A DNA stretch of 64,000 nucleotides, taken from the NCBI GenBank assembly GCA_002794785.1, contig NBBA01000017.1, positions 868,001-932,000 of the forward strand, read 5' to 3'. The notes under the pieces are model-generated. The model searched no databases. It saw only the letters and a program-made list of their open reading frames with translations, and was not told the origin of the DNA. Positions 34,460 through 45,561 of this stretch are shown piece after piece. The number at the start of each line of letters is the position of its first letter. The first letter of the stretch is position 1. This DNA is from Coniferiporia sulphurascens (Eukaryota; Basidiomycota; Agaricomycetes; Hymenochaetales; Hymenochaetaceae). The position numbers and the translations under genes were made by a program.

Positions 34460-35994
34460 CTAATCAGAAGGAAAGGGGGGGAGTGTACCTGCTAGCTCCA
34501 AAAGGGCTGGGTCCGAGTCCAGGGTTTGTGGTCTGAGCATATGATGCATGTAATCCCATAGGAGGTCCAGGTCCATATCCTCATTGGTGGGGTGACCATC
34601 AAGGTCTATCGCAGCAAAGGAGAGCCGAATGGCACCCGCGGTATGGTTAGAAGGGCGGTTCAGGTGCCCCGTTAGTTTGAGCCAACGGCGTAGAACCAGG
34701 AGGCGGTTTTCGTCGGCCCACTCTGAGTGGTGGGCTGGGAGAGGGTCACATGGTGGCCACACGCGTCGTATCCATGATCGGAAAGTGCTGCAGCCGCCTA
34801 GAATGTGGGTGGTCGACTGCATGGGCCATGGGGGGTGGTTGTGCCATCTGCAGTGTGAAATCAGGCTGTGCCTGCGCCGGTAGGCCGAGTTGAAGCTCAG
34901 CCAGTAGCCCCCATAGGGACCTGCGTGACAGAGGACTTGTGCTACTGCTGATAGCTCATTGCGTGGGTGGTCAACCGAGTGCATGAGGAGCTTTCGCAGT
35001 TGCCGTGATGGGAGGCCATGTACTGCCAAGTATTTGTCGGCAGTGGAGGCGAGGGGGCGGGCTAGTGAGAGCATCCATCATTCCATTAAGGTGTGAACAG
35101 TGACCTCTTTTAGTGTGGAGGTGGATGGTTTGAGATCGGATGGGGGGAGTTCTGTCGCCAGCTTTGCTTCCGTGTCAGCCCATTCATTTCCGGGGATGTC
35201 CGAGTGTCCGGGGCACCATACGAAATGGACGGTGAGCTGGGGATACGAGTCCAGCAGAGTCTCCACACCCACTTTCCATATGTGGAGGAGGTGGGCACCA
35301 GGGGCGGCTGCCCATGTGCGGAAAAGGCATAGGGCGGTCAGCAAATCGGACAAGAAGAATATGTCCGATGCGACATGCAGTTGTGCTGGGAGGCGGCATG
35401 CTACCCAGCCCGGGGCCATTGCGAGGGAGAATTCCTCGGCATCCATGGCTGTGGCGCAGGTGGGGGACTCCAGTTGTCGGGACCGGAGTTGGGTGTGGCC
35501 AAGCATGGCACAAATGGCCGAGCCTGACTTATTGTCAATGTGGGAGCCATCGGTGAAGACTTGTACATGAGTGGTGTGGCCTAGTTGGCACGCAGTGGCC
35601 ACAAATGATTTCCGAGTGTTGGCGCTGACTGGGGTGATGGGGGTGGTGAAGCAAACGTGGCCCTTTGTAAAGGCCAGGGGGTCCATCCATGGGGGATGCG
35701 TGTATGCAGGGACCTGTTGAACCCGGGGGGCTCGGACCTGCAGAGAAAGGGAGAAAGGTCTGTTAGCTACGTTTTTAAAAAGTTTGTGGCCAATAGTGTG
35801 AGGGGTGCGCCATAGGCACAGAGAATGGGTCGTCTTTATATACTCAAAGTAGAAAGAGAGAGGGGGAACAGAGCAAAGAAAATTAGTGGAGTGGGGGGAG
35901 GCACCTTTGAAGACGCCCAATATCCAGTGGCAGGCTGTGTTTTGCACGGCCTGTAGGCGGTTTACCAGGGTTTTTTTTTTTTTTTTTTTGGCAC
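34460..35994 (-). pseudogene. ORF2 type II, thumb to C-terminus
   Basis: Reads KTLVNRLQAVQNTACHWILG onward in one frame to TAA 34460-34462. A single TGA near 35075 (ME*WMLSLA) matches CGA in sisters. RNase H motifs FTDGSHID, DAEEFSLA, SDLLTALC and GNEWADTEAK are all present. Near the 5' truncation the normal A6 in GCCAAAAAAC is an A19 run (35971-35989), adding lysines. Confidence 0.87.
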
Positions 35995-37278
35995 ATCCTT
36001 CTTGTCCTCTTACCACCACCATCTCTGGTTTTCACTGGGGGTTGTCTGGGGGTTCGTTGCAGCAACCTGTGTTCTGGTCTGGTATTCTACTGGGTTGACA
36101 TGAGAGAAGGCTTCTGACTACACACCTTTTACAAAGGAGTGTTGCTTGCTGGTCGCCGAGGTGCTGTAGCGGCGTCGTCTGATGGCGCAAAAGGGGCTCA
36201 CACCCGCCAGGGGGCAGGCAACCTGTCATTAACGTTGCAATGGGGGGGGATGGCTCAGTGAGTACTAAGATCCTTCTTCACATCTGCTGTGCTCTCTTGG
36301 GGCATGGTGCTTGGCTGGTCTGCCTTTCGGTGGCGCAAGGGGCACATGCCTGCCAGTCGGGGGGGACACGACGTTAACGTCCCCACACCCGCGCAGGGGG
36401 GGTAACCCTCTGCCCTTCAGTGGTCGGCTTCGGCCGGGAGACCTCGGGTTCGGGGAAACTCGGATCTAACCTTCGGGTTGGGACTTAAAAAATCCTGGGG
36501 CCGCGTTGTCCTTGGCATGACAAACCATAAAAACGGCCGCCCCAAATCCCGAAAGGGTCTCTGATGACGGCACTAGTTGCTATAAGGAGATAGGGGCTTC
36601 ATAACACATGGCGTTGTGGTAAGAACCAGCCGACGTGAAAGCGACAGGCCACCATGGGCCTTTTGGGGGGGTGTGGCTGGCCTTAGCCCTTTTGAGGGTA
36701 GGCATTGGTGCCCCCTGAGAGGTGGTTAGTCAAGCAGACTCCCTGGCAACCTTGGAAGAGATAGGCCGGGGTCCAAGCCTCTGGCGACATGTCAACTCTG
36801 GTATGCTGCGGATCCAGAAGCAGGCCTTGTGCCTGAGTATTCCCCTTCGGGGTTCTGAAGCGTGTGCTGGGGAACAGGAAACTCCGGGGGGGCCTAGGAA
36901 ACCCCTCCACTATGGAGCGAACTGTAGTGGTGGGGGATAGTTCCCTCCACTGGCTCCAGAGCACTAAATCTGGCATGGGTGCGTGTAGGAGCAAGTCCTA
37001 TTGCATGCTTAAGTTGATTCCCAGAAACTAGCAGTGCTCTACAATGGAAAGCGGGGTAAGGGGGGGAATGTGTAGGGTAGGGGGGGCACCCAATGGGTGG
37101 GGTAGTGCCTATGGCGCCACAACCCCCACTCGGAATGTCCTCCTGGCGCGGCACGCCCTTCCCAATCCAGCGCACTGTAGAGGACAGCATGTCGGGTATA
37201 AGTCCTTTGGTCAGGCATCTATGTCACGAGGAAGGTGTACACATAGTGGGGCCCCGCAAGGGCACTCTTTAATTCTGG
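35995..37278 (+). repeat. Module B, copy 2 (reference copy)
   Basis: 1,284 bp. The first ~30 nt (ATCCTTCTTGTCC, then ACCACCACCATC) resemble the LINE leader. Internal features include the palindrome GACGTTAACGTC at about 36370-36381, several short stems with TTCG loops (GGCTTCGGCC near 36426; ACCTTCGGGT near 36470), and two GGCGCAA...GGGGC motifs near 36185 and 36332. The 3' end is CTCTTTAATTCTGG with no A-tail. Function unknown. Weak A-box-like (36251-36262) and B-box-like (36447-36452) strings exist but are too far apart to be convincing. Confidence 0.8.
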
Positions 37279-37919
37279 CTGTCCCCACTCTCATGGAACA
37301 ATGGACACTCTCCTTAGCCTGCCCACTAGCCTCGACTGCTGACAAATATCTGGCGGTCCATGGCCTACCCTCACGCCGACCCCAAAAACTCCTCATGCAT
37401 TCGGTCAACCACCCTTGCAGTGAGCTATCGGCAGTCGCACAGGTCCTCTGCCGCACCGGTCCCTACAGGGGATACTGGCTGAGTTTTGACTCAGCCTACT
37501 GCCGCAGGCATGGCCTGATCTTACACTGTAGATGGCACAACCACCCTCCCTGGCCCGCGCAGTTGACCGCCCACATCCTCGGCTGCTGCAGTACTTTCCA
37601 TCCCTGGATACGATGCGTGTGGCCACCGTGGGACCCTTTCCCAGTCCACCATTCAGAGTGGGCTGACGAAAACCACCTCCCGGTTTTGCACTGCTGGCTA
37701 AAGCTGATGGGGCATCTTAACCGCCTCTCCGACCACGCCACGGGCGCCATCCGGCTGGCTTTTGCTGTGATGGACCTTGACGGCCACCCCACCAATGAGG
37801 ATATGGACTTGGACCTCCTAAGGGAATACATGTGTCATATGCTTGGACCTCGAGCCTGGGACTTGGACCCAGCCCTCTTGGAGCTATCAGGTATGCTCCC
37901 AACCTTCCCATCTGACTAA
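37279..37919 (+). pseudogene. ORF2 type II C-terminal part in the chimera
   Basis: Starts after the RNase H catalytic region (AVPTLMEQWTLSLA) and runs open to TAA 37917-37919. It keeps LASTADKYLAVHGLPS, YWLSFDSAY, HCRWHNHPPW and DEDMDLDLL-type blocks (here NEDMDLDLL). The frame is also open backward into module B to 37044, giving a 291-codon chimeric ORF; whether that is translated is unknown. No enzymatic domain is left. Confidence 0.85.
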
Positions 37920-38245
37920 CGCCTGCCTTTCGAAATCCCCCATGATACATCTTGGCCGGCACTCTTGCCCTCCCTTTCCATTTCTAAGCTTCTTACTTTA
38001 AACCTGCCCTCATCCGTTTGGTTTTGTTCATAGCAATATGTATCCCTCCCTCTCGTTTTGTTTCTTACTTAATAGGGGCTCTCCACACTACGGCACCCTT
38101 TGGGGAGCAGAGCCCCTGCCCAGTTTTGTGCAATGCGCAATGACGGGCGCCTCCGTTGTTATGTAGTTAGGGCCCCCCCTTCGGGGGGCAGCTTGTAATT
38201 ATGTAATACTGCAGGAATAATAATAATAATAATAATAAAATAAAA
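37920..38245 (+). other. LINE 3' UTR with terminal hairpin and tail
   Basis: Terminal hairpin 38172-38189 (TTC loop) and (AAT)n tail. The type II outer stem with the AGAGCCCC arm is present. Confidence 0.77.
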
Positions 38246-38313
38246 GGAAAGAAGGGCTGCCAAGCCCAGGCTCGTTGTGCCGAATGTGCTGGCCAGCACT
38301 TAATGGCCAAACC
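38246..38313 (+). pseudogene. Family C gag scrap (zinc-knuckle region)
   Basis: 68 bp encoding KGCQAQARCAECAGQHLMAK, matching the second knuckle of the family C gag at 32453-34137. It sits between a LINE tail and the leader of the family B LINE, so it is probably the pre-existing target. Confidence 0.7.
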
Positions 38314-38372
38314 ACCCTTCTTGACCAGTAACCACCACCATCAACTAGTGTGGGCAGCTAAAACTCCCCCAT
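38314..38372 (+). repeat. LINE leader, first of two flanking copies
   Basis: 59 bp, ACCCTTCTTGACC to CTCCCCCAT. It recurs at 39142-39200 with about five differences. The inserted unit 38373-39141 lies between, so this is either a very long target duplication or two independent leaders brought together. Confidence 0.6.
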
Positions 38373-39141
38373 TTTTTTAAAATTTATTATTATTATTATT
38401 CCTGCAGTATTACATAATTACAAGCTGCCCCCCCAAAGGGGGGGCCCTAACTACGTAACAATGGAGGCACCCGTCATGGCGCATTGCACCAAACTGGGCA
38501 GGGGCTCTGCTCCCCGAAGGGTGCCATAGTGTGAAGAGCCCCTATTTAGTAGAGAAACTGAGAGAGGGAGGGATACATATCACTATGAATAAACCAAGCG
38601 GTTGAGGGCAGGTTAAAGTAGGAAGCTTAGAAGTGGTAAGGGAGGGCGAGAGCACTGGCCGGGACATATCATGTGGGATTCCGAAAGGCAGGCTTTACTC
38701 GAGTGGGAAGGGAGGGAGCGTACCTGAAAGCTCCAAAAGGGACATGCCTGCCAGTCGGGGGGGGACACAACATTAATGTCCCCACACCTGTGCGGGGGGG
38801 GTAACCCTCTGCCCTTCAGTGGTTGGCTTTGGTCGGGAGACCTCGGGTTCGGGGAGACTCAGATCTGACCTTCGGGTCGGGACTTAAAATCCTGGGGCCG
38901 CGTTGTCCCTGGCATGACAAACCATAAAAACGGCTGCCCCAAATCCTGAAAGGGTCTCTGATGATGGCACTAGTTGCTATAAGGAGATAGGGGCTTCATA
39001 ACACATGGCGTTGCAGTAAGAACCAGCCGACACGAAAGTGACAGGCCACCATGGGCCTTTTGGGGGGTGTGGCTGGCCCTAGCCCTTTTGAGGGTAGGCG
39101 TTGGTACCCCCTGAGAGGTGGTTAGTCAAGCAGACTCCACA
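38373..39141 (-). mobile_element. Inverted chimeric insertion (LINE 3' end antisense, module B sense)
   Basis: From the left: antisense tail (38373-38399), antisense LINE 3' UTR with hairpin 38427-38445 and a ~15-codon ORF2 stub to 38741, then a module B fragment in + orientation (38742-39138). A normal chimera would have both parts in the same orientation. Inversion of the 5' portion alone fits twin priming, known for L1. Confidence 0.65.
38742..39138 (+). repeat. Module B, copy 3 (internal fragment, inverted)
   Basis: Matches 36334-36740 of the reference copy, from ACATGCCTGCCAGTCGG to GTCAAGCAGACTCC. The palindrome appears as ACATTAATGT, with CpG sites turned to TpG/CpA on both arms. Confidence 0.8.
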
Positions 39142-39198
39142 ACCCTTCTTGTCCAGTAACCACCACCATTGACTAGTGCGGGCAGCTAAAACTCCCCC
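39142..39198 (+). promoter_or_regulatory. LINE 5' leader of the family B element
   Basis: ACCCTTCTTGTCC start, ACCACCACCAT block and CTAAAACTCCCCC just before ATG 39199. The GTCC variant is the one also used by module B. Confidence 0.58.
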
Positions 39199-41238
39199 AT
39201 GTCGAACCCAGGCGATTACAGGAACACAATCCATCGAACAACCAGAACCAACCCCCTACCTGCCCCATCGGCTAGCGCCGATCCCGACTGGGTCGCCAGG
39301 ATGGCCGTCAACTGGGCCTCCGCCAGCGCCACCGCTGCCGCAAGGCACAGTACAACTGCCCCCACCACCCCCAGCCCCAACCCCTCCCAGGAACCGGCAT
39401 CCTCCCCAGACGTCCTAGCACCCTCCCCAGCCATCGGCGACTCCCAAATGATCTCGGCCTACGACTTCACTGCCCAAGTGCGCGGAATCAAGGGCAGCAT
39501 CCCGAGCTGGCTCCCCAGCCACCTCGGAAGGGTCGATCCATGGATCCATTGAAACAGGTGAGACAGCCCCAGGAATGGCAGTTGACCCCCATACCCCCCC
39601 GCAACAGGTGGGAGGCACAAGCCTCGGGCAGAAACACTCCTCAGCCGCCATGTTGCCTCTCACACCGAGAGGACCCCCACCCAACAACATGAACAGCACA
39701 CCGCAGGGTTCATGTACTCCCTTACCCGTGCCCTGGACGACTTTGACCAGCAGACCAGGGATGCCACCATCGAAACGATCGACATGAAGGCAGTGCAGTT
39801 TGTGGGCAACCTCCTCTGGAATGTCCAGAAGACACTGGCCAACATTGAGCAAGACAGGACATACCCCCAGAACATCATCTACTGCAACACGGTGATGGCC
39901 TACAACTTTGCGAGGGAGGGAGTGGTAATCGCCCTCCCAACGCCCTTCGCCCCAGCTTCCCCCCCCCAGAGGACCCCAGCCACAACCGGGACCCCGAACA
40001 CCGCCACCGTGACCCCAGAAATGAAGGCGCTGACTGATGCAGTCAAGCACCTGACAACTGACATAGCTTCCATCTCACGTCAGATGGCTTCCATTAGCTC
40101 TAGGCCCGCACCCTGACAACAGCAACAGCAACAACAGCAACCCGCCCCACAGGCCGCCCCCACCTCCTATGCACAAGTCGCCGTGGCAGCGGCCCCCCCA
40201 ACAGCCACCAACCCAACTCCAGTGGCCCCAGCCGCCGGAGTGGTCATCAACCCGGCACAGAAGAAGAAGAAGCATCAGCGTAAGGTGCCCCCCCCACCCA
40301 CAATGTACACCAAGGACCCAACCTTGGTCCTCACCCCCACAGTTGGCATATGGGCCAAAAATCAGAAGTCAGCAATGGCCTTGACTAAAACGTCCCATGA
40401 GTTCTTCGCTTCCCTCCCCACCGTGGACCAAGTCCCGGTCCTGTCCTCTTCCTACAATGTAAAGGGGAACATCGTGACCACATTCACGGCATGCCCATCC
40501 TCAGCTAACCTGACCACAGAGACGATTATCAATCGCCACTCCGTGGCCTACGCATCCCATATGTGCACAGAGTGCATAGCAGCAGGGATCAATGTCCCGG
40601 CTGCTTTCTCACTAACCCCCTCCAGAGTCCGCCCCCGGTCGGCATTGCGCATCTCCATGGTGCCCTGCAAAGACTTCCTGTTCGGCCAGAATGGACACAC
40701 CATCAACGAGAAGGCCCTCATGGCCGAAATCCAGCACAACCTGGCACTCCACAACCTCGACTTCATTGTCACCCCCCACTTCGCCACCACTGAGGATCAC
40801 CTGCCAACACTAGACAGGTGCCCAGTGGTCTTCTCCTTCGTCGACCCCAATGGCTCCATCTGCGAAAGACTCCTCAAGAGGCCGCGCATCTGGATGTTTG
40901 GATCTGCCCTCCGGCTCTCAGTCCCACCTGTCCGCCCCACCCTCACCCAGTGTGAATGGTGCCAAGGCCTTGGCCATGGAACCAAGGGCTGCCGTGCCCA
41001 GCCATGCTGTGCTGACTGCATGGGTGCCCATCTGACCCACAACCACCACAAATTGTGCGCCCACTGCACAACCGACGCAGTGCCTGAAGGCGACACATGC
41101 CCACACCCCCGCCTATGCAACAACTGCAAGGGTGACCACCCCACCACCCTACCGGCTTGCCCAAAGAAGAGGCGCTACCGCCAAATCGAAGAGGCCCTCA
41201 CCACCGACCCTACCAACAATCAGATGGAGGAGATATGA
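39199..41238 (+). pseudogene. gag-like ORF1, family B (frame breaks near the N-terminus)
   Basis: ATG 39199 opens 117 codons (MSNPGDYRNTIHRTTR) to TGA 39550-39552. The frame that continues through HGSIETGETAPGMAVDPHTP is shifted relative to it, and the copy at 49520 shows the same break. A second frameshift lies near 39680. From 39712 one frame holds to the end except TGA 40114-40116 (CGA in a sister) in front of the polyQ tract. Basic patch KKKKHQRK; knuckles CEWCQGLGHGTKGC, CADCMGAHLTHNH and CNNCKGDHPTTLPAC. End TGA 41236-41238 overlaps ORF2. Confidence 0.87.
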
Positions 41239-44200
41239 TAGAGAAACTCTCTATCCTACAGTGGAACACCACCCACTCACTAGCGGCAATACACTCCCTA
41301 ATCCCAATCCTCACAACTGACCCCTCCCCCCTGCACTTAATTCTTATTCAGGAACCGCCCTGGTATCAAATAGGTGTGCAACCCTCACTCACTGACCAGA
41401 CCGGCACCCCGGTCCTCAACGTCCCCACCATCCCAGGCTACGTCCCTGTACTACCACCAGAGGTCCGCCCTCAGGTAGTCACATACATATCCAGAGCCCT
41501 CCCTCCAACCTCATGGTCAATCCTTGGAGCCGCCTCACATGGCACCGATGTACTGATGGTGGAGGTATGATCCCAAATCACCCTCTGGGTGTGCAACTAC
41601 TATGGCATGCACCCTCTGGACCGAGAAAACGTTTCCCCACAGTACCCAGGTGAGTCTTTCTTATTTTCACTCCCCTCAGGGCTAGCCACCACCCTACTCG
41701 TGGCCGGCGACTTCAACCATCGCCACCACACATGGTCCGAATTCTCCATCCCACGATGGGATGACTTGAGGGCGCAACCCCTTGATGACTTTTTCTGTGG
41801 ACACAGCCTGGCACCTGCCCACCTCCCCGACTCTGACTCACAGCCCAACAGCAATCGCCAACGGTGCCCCATTGACATGATCTGGGCCCCACCTGTGGTC
41901 AACCCCAACTCTATTTTAGACATGGCCACCTCCGACCCCTCACCACTGTCCGACCACGCCCTCCTGCGGTGGTCACTGCCATTCCAGCCCCCCCCTCCCG
42001 TCCTAAAAACACGCCGGCTACTTCCAGCCGACAAGGAGGAATGGACCGACATAGCCTTCCCTCTCCTCGAAGCAGCCTTCTGCCTTCCAGGGCATGACAC
42101 CCACTCCCTGGACATCAAAGCCAAAGCGGTCCTCGACTCAATGGTCGCCACCCTCCAGCCGTTCACCCGCCTCTCCAAGCTGTCGAAAACGGAAGTCCCA
42201 TGGTGGTCACCCCACTGCAAGACCCTCCTATCTGCAATCCAGATGGCCACCACCCCCCTCCAGTGTGCATCAGCAAGAAGAGCCTTTAAAAGGGGCATAC
42301 GAACAGCCAAATGACAGTTCTACATGGACCAGGCATCGGAAGCGGATGCATCCAACATCTGGAACTGGGCCAAACATGGCCTCAGCAACCGACCCACCCC
42401 CATCCCCTCACTAAAAAGACGAGACGGCACCTTCACACAAACGGATGACGAGAAAGGTGAGCTCTTCCACGAAACTTTCTTCATGCCCCCCCCACCCCAG
42501 GCAGCGGCCAACCCCCTGCCGCCACCACCCCAACCAGCTGCCCTGCCCATACTCCTCATGGAGCTTACAGGGGCACTGTCAGACACATCCAACTTGTCAG
42601 CCCTGGGCCTCTTGGGAATAGGTTACCACCCCCTGAAATGGGTGGTGGACACCTACCCTGACAAGATTCTTACCCTTTTCAATGATTGTCTGCGCACAGG
42701 GCACCACCCCACATGCTGGCAAGCAGCAAAAGTGGTAATGCTCAGGAAGCCAAACAAGAAAGACCCCTTCTCACCGCGATCATACCAGCCCATCACCCTC
42801 AAGGAGACCTTAGGGAAACTCCTTGAAAAGATAATTGCTAACAGGCTCCAATACCTCACGAATACGAGGGATTGGTTGCCACCTAACCAGTATGGGGGGC
42901 GTCAGGGACACTCGGTCTACGACACCACCCAACACCTATTACAGATTGCGGAACGTGCCCACTCAGAAGGCCGTGTTTGCTCGGTCCTTGCAGTCGACAT
43001 CCAGGGTTTCTTCGACTCGGTACACCCACAACTCCTCCACCGACAACTGTTGGACCTCAGTTGCACGCCAGACATGGCCGACTGGTGTCTGTCCTTCATG
43101 ACAGACCGGCAGGTTGCTGTCGCCTTCGATGGTACCACCCTCCCTACTGCCCCCAAACCCGACTTCGGCACCCCACAGGGATCGCCAGTCTCCCCTATCC
43201 TGTCAACTATATTCGCAGGAGTGGTCCTCCGGCGCTTCCACCAAGGCGGCACCACCGTCTTGGCGTACATTGACGACCACTTACTTATCTGTGTAGGTCC
43301 CTCAGTGGCATCCAACTGCTGTGCCTTAGCATGCGCATACCAACAACTTGACACCCTCTTTGGCACCATCGGTCTCAACATCAAAGCCGCCAAGACAGAG
43401 TGCCTCCACTTCCACCCCCCTCGGTGACACACCGGCTATGACGGCTGGGACACGGCCAGGGTACAGGTCGACCCCAACACCCTGATCCGCCCCTCAATCC
43501 CACTCTGGTGGCTGGGGATATGGTGGGACCCAGGCCTCTCCTTCAAACCCCACGTGGAGCGAATGCGCTCCAAGGGGCTGTCCACACTCGCCGCCCTCCG
43601 CATTCTGGGAAACACCCAATGCGGAATTTCAGCCCTCCTCCTCCACTGCCTTTACACCTCCTGTGTCTGCTCTGTACTTACATGGGGGGCACCAGTTTGG
43701 TACCATGGCCGCCGCCAAAAAACTTTGGTAAACCGCCTGCAGACGGTACAAAACACGGCTTGCAGATGGATCTTAGGCATCTTTAAAGGCGCCTCCCCAT
43801 ACTCCACCAATTTTCTTTGTTCTGTTCCCCCTCTCTCTTTCTATTTTGAATATATAAAGACTACCCACTCCCTGCGCCTATGGCGCACCCCTCACTCTAT
43901 TGGCCGAAAATTATTTAAAAACATAGCTAACAGACCTTTCTCCCTTTCTCTGCAGGTCCGAGCTCCTCGGGTTCAACAAGTCCCTGCATACACGCATCCC
44001 CCATGGACAGACCCCCTGGCCTTTACTCAAGGAAGGGTCTGATTCTCCACCCCCTCTACCCTGGTCAGTGCTGACACATGGAAGTCTTTCGTAACAGTGG
44101 CGCATCAACTAGGGTCCACCCCCCATGTCCAGGTATTCACAGATGGCTCCTGCATTGACAATAAGTCGGGTTTGGCCATCTGTGCCATGCTGGGCAACAA

Positions 44201-45233
44201 CCGCCTCCGGTCCTGTTGACTAGAGTCCCCCACCTGTGCCACAGCCACGGACACCAAGGAGTTCTCCCTCGCCACGGCCCCCGGCTGGGTGGCATGCCGC
44301 CTCCCAGCTCAACTGCGTGTCGCATCAGACATCTTCTTCCTGTCTGATTCGCTGACAGTATTACACCTTTTCTGAATGTGGGCTGCTGCCCCCAGTGCCC
44401 ACCTCCTCCACATCTGGAAAGCGGGTGTAGAGACTCTTCTGGACTCGTACCCCCAACTCACCATTCACTTCATGTGGTGCCCCGGCCACTCGGACATCCC
44501 CAGGAATGAATGGGCCAATGCGGAAGCGAAACTAGCAATGGAGCTCCCCCCATCCGATCTCAAACCATCCACCTCTGTGCTAAAGGAAGTCGCCATCCAC
44601 ACCCTCATGGACAGGTGGACCCTCTCGCTAGCCCGTCCCCTCGCCTCAACTGCCAACAAATATCTGGCAGTACAGGGCCTCCCCTCCCGCCGACCCAGGA
44701 AGCTACTCATGCACTCAGTCGACCACCCACAAAGTGAGCTATCAGCAGTAGCCCAAGTCCTCTGTCGAGCCGGTCCCTATGGGGGCTACTGGCTGAGTTT
44801 TGACTCAGCCTACTGGTGCCGACACGGCTTGATCTCCCACTGCAGGTGGCACAACCACCCCCCATGGCCTGCACAGTCGACCACCCACATTCTAGGCGGC
44901 TGTAGTACATTCCAACCATGGATACGACGCGTATGGCCACCTTGGGACCCTCTCCCAACCCACCATTCAGAGTGGGCTGACGAAAACTGCCTCCCAGTTA
45001 TGCGCTGCTGGCTTAGGCTAACAGGGCATCTCAACCGCCTCTCTGAATGTGCCGCAGGTGCCATCCGGCTGTCATTCGCTGCGATGGACCTGGATGGACA
45101 CCCAACCAATGAGGATATGGACTTGGACCTCCTACGGGATTACATGCATCGTATGCTCAGACCCTGAACCCAGGACTCAGACCCAGCCCTTTTGGAGCTA
45201 TCAGGTACGCTTCCCCCCTTTCCGCTCGAGTAG
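41235..45233 (+). pseudogene. ORF2 type II, 1,333 codons, seven TGA stops and no frameshift
   Basis: Starts MIEKLSILQWNTTHSL. All of it lies in one frame, interrupted by TGA at 41568, 42312, 43425, 44040, 44217, 44373 and 45165; none is TAA or TAG, and most align with CGA in sisters. Endonuclease: LIQEPPWYQ, VAGDFNHRHHTW, LSDHALL. RT: KPNKKDPFS, VDIQGFFD, GTPQGSPVSP and AYIDDHLLI (active-site Asps kept). RNase H: FTDGSCID, TKEFSL, SDSLTVLH; the last Asp is lost (NEWANAEAK). End TAG 45231-45233. It shows the full-length design of type II. Confidence 0.92.
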
Positions 45234-45561
45234 AAATGCCTGCCTTTCGGATTCCCACAAGATATGTCTCAGCCGGTGCTCTCGCCCCCCCTTTCCTATT
45301 CTAAGCTTCTTACATTTAACCTGCCCTCAACCACCCGGTTTGTTCGTAGCGATATGTACTCCTCCTTCTACCACTCTCTCATTAAACAGGGACTCTTTTC
45401 ACTTCGGCACCCCTCAGGGAGCAGAGCCCCCGCCCAGTTTTGTGTGATGCGCAATGACAGGTGCCTCCATTGTTATGTAGTTAGGGCCCCCCCTTCGGGG
45501 GGGCAGCTTGTAATTATGTAATACTGCAGGAATAATAATAAAATAAAATAAAATAAAAAAA
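45234..45561 (+). other. LINE 3' UTR with terminal hairpin and AAAAT tail
   Basis: Terminal hairpin 45486-45504 (TTC loop). The outer stem here reads GGGACTCT against AGAGCCCC, one uncompensated pair. Tail is (AAAAT)n. Confidence 0.77.

Larger units (their letters stand above)
34138..35994 (-). mobile_element. 5'-truncated type II LINE, antisense
   Basis: Tail (AAT)n at 34138-34164, then 3' UTR and ORF2 C-terminal half. It is truncated at 35994 just upstream of an A19 run and meets the + strand module B head to head. Confidence 0.87.
35995..38245 (+). mobile_element. Chimeric retroelement: module B + LINE type II 3' end
   Basis: Module B 35995-37278 joined to LINE from 37279 in the same orientation, ending in an (AAT)n tail at 38245. 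No poly(A) between the parts. Same construction as the elements at 29900-31634, 45562-48840 and 50462-53739, but with its own LINE entry point. Confidence 0.88.
38314..45561 (+). mobile_element. Full-length LINE family B with an element in its leader
   Basis: Leader at 38314-38372, repeated at 39142-39200 around an inserted chimera; gag 39199-41238; ORF2 41235-45233; 3' UTR and (AAAAT)n tail to 45561. It is the only complete family B/type II element in the window. ORF2 has no frameshifts, only TGA stops. Confidence 0.88.

Noticed and set aside
35995..37278. Module B as telomerase RNA, a group I/II intron or a tRNA-derived SINE.
   Set aside because: I found no telomere template, no intron core motifs and no properly spaced A and B boxes. 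Only weak A-box-like and B-box-like strings occur ~200 nt apart.
41235..45233. TGA read as tryptophan (a mitochondrial-type code).
   Set aside because: Sister copies have CGA (Arg) at most of these positions, not TGG, and intact genes here end in TGA.
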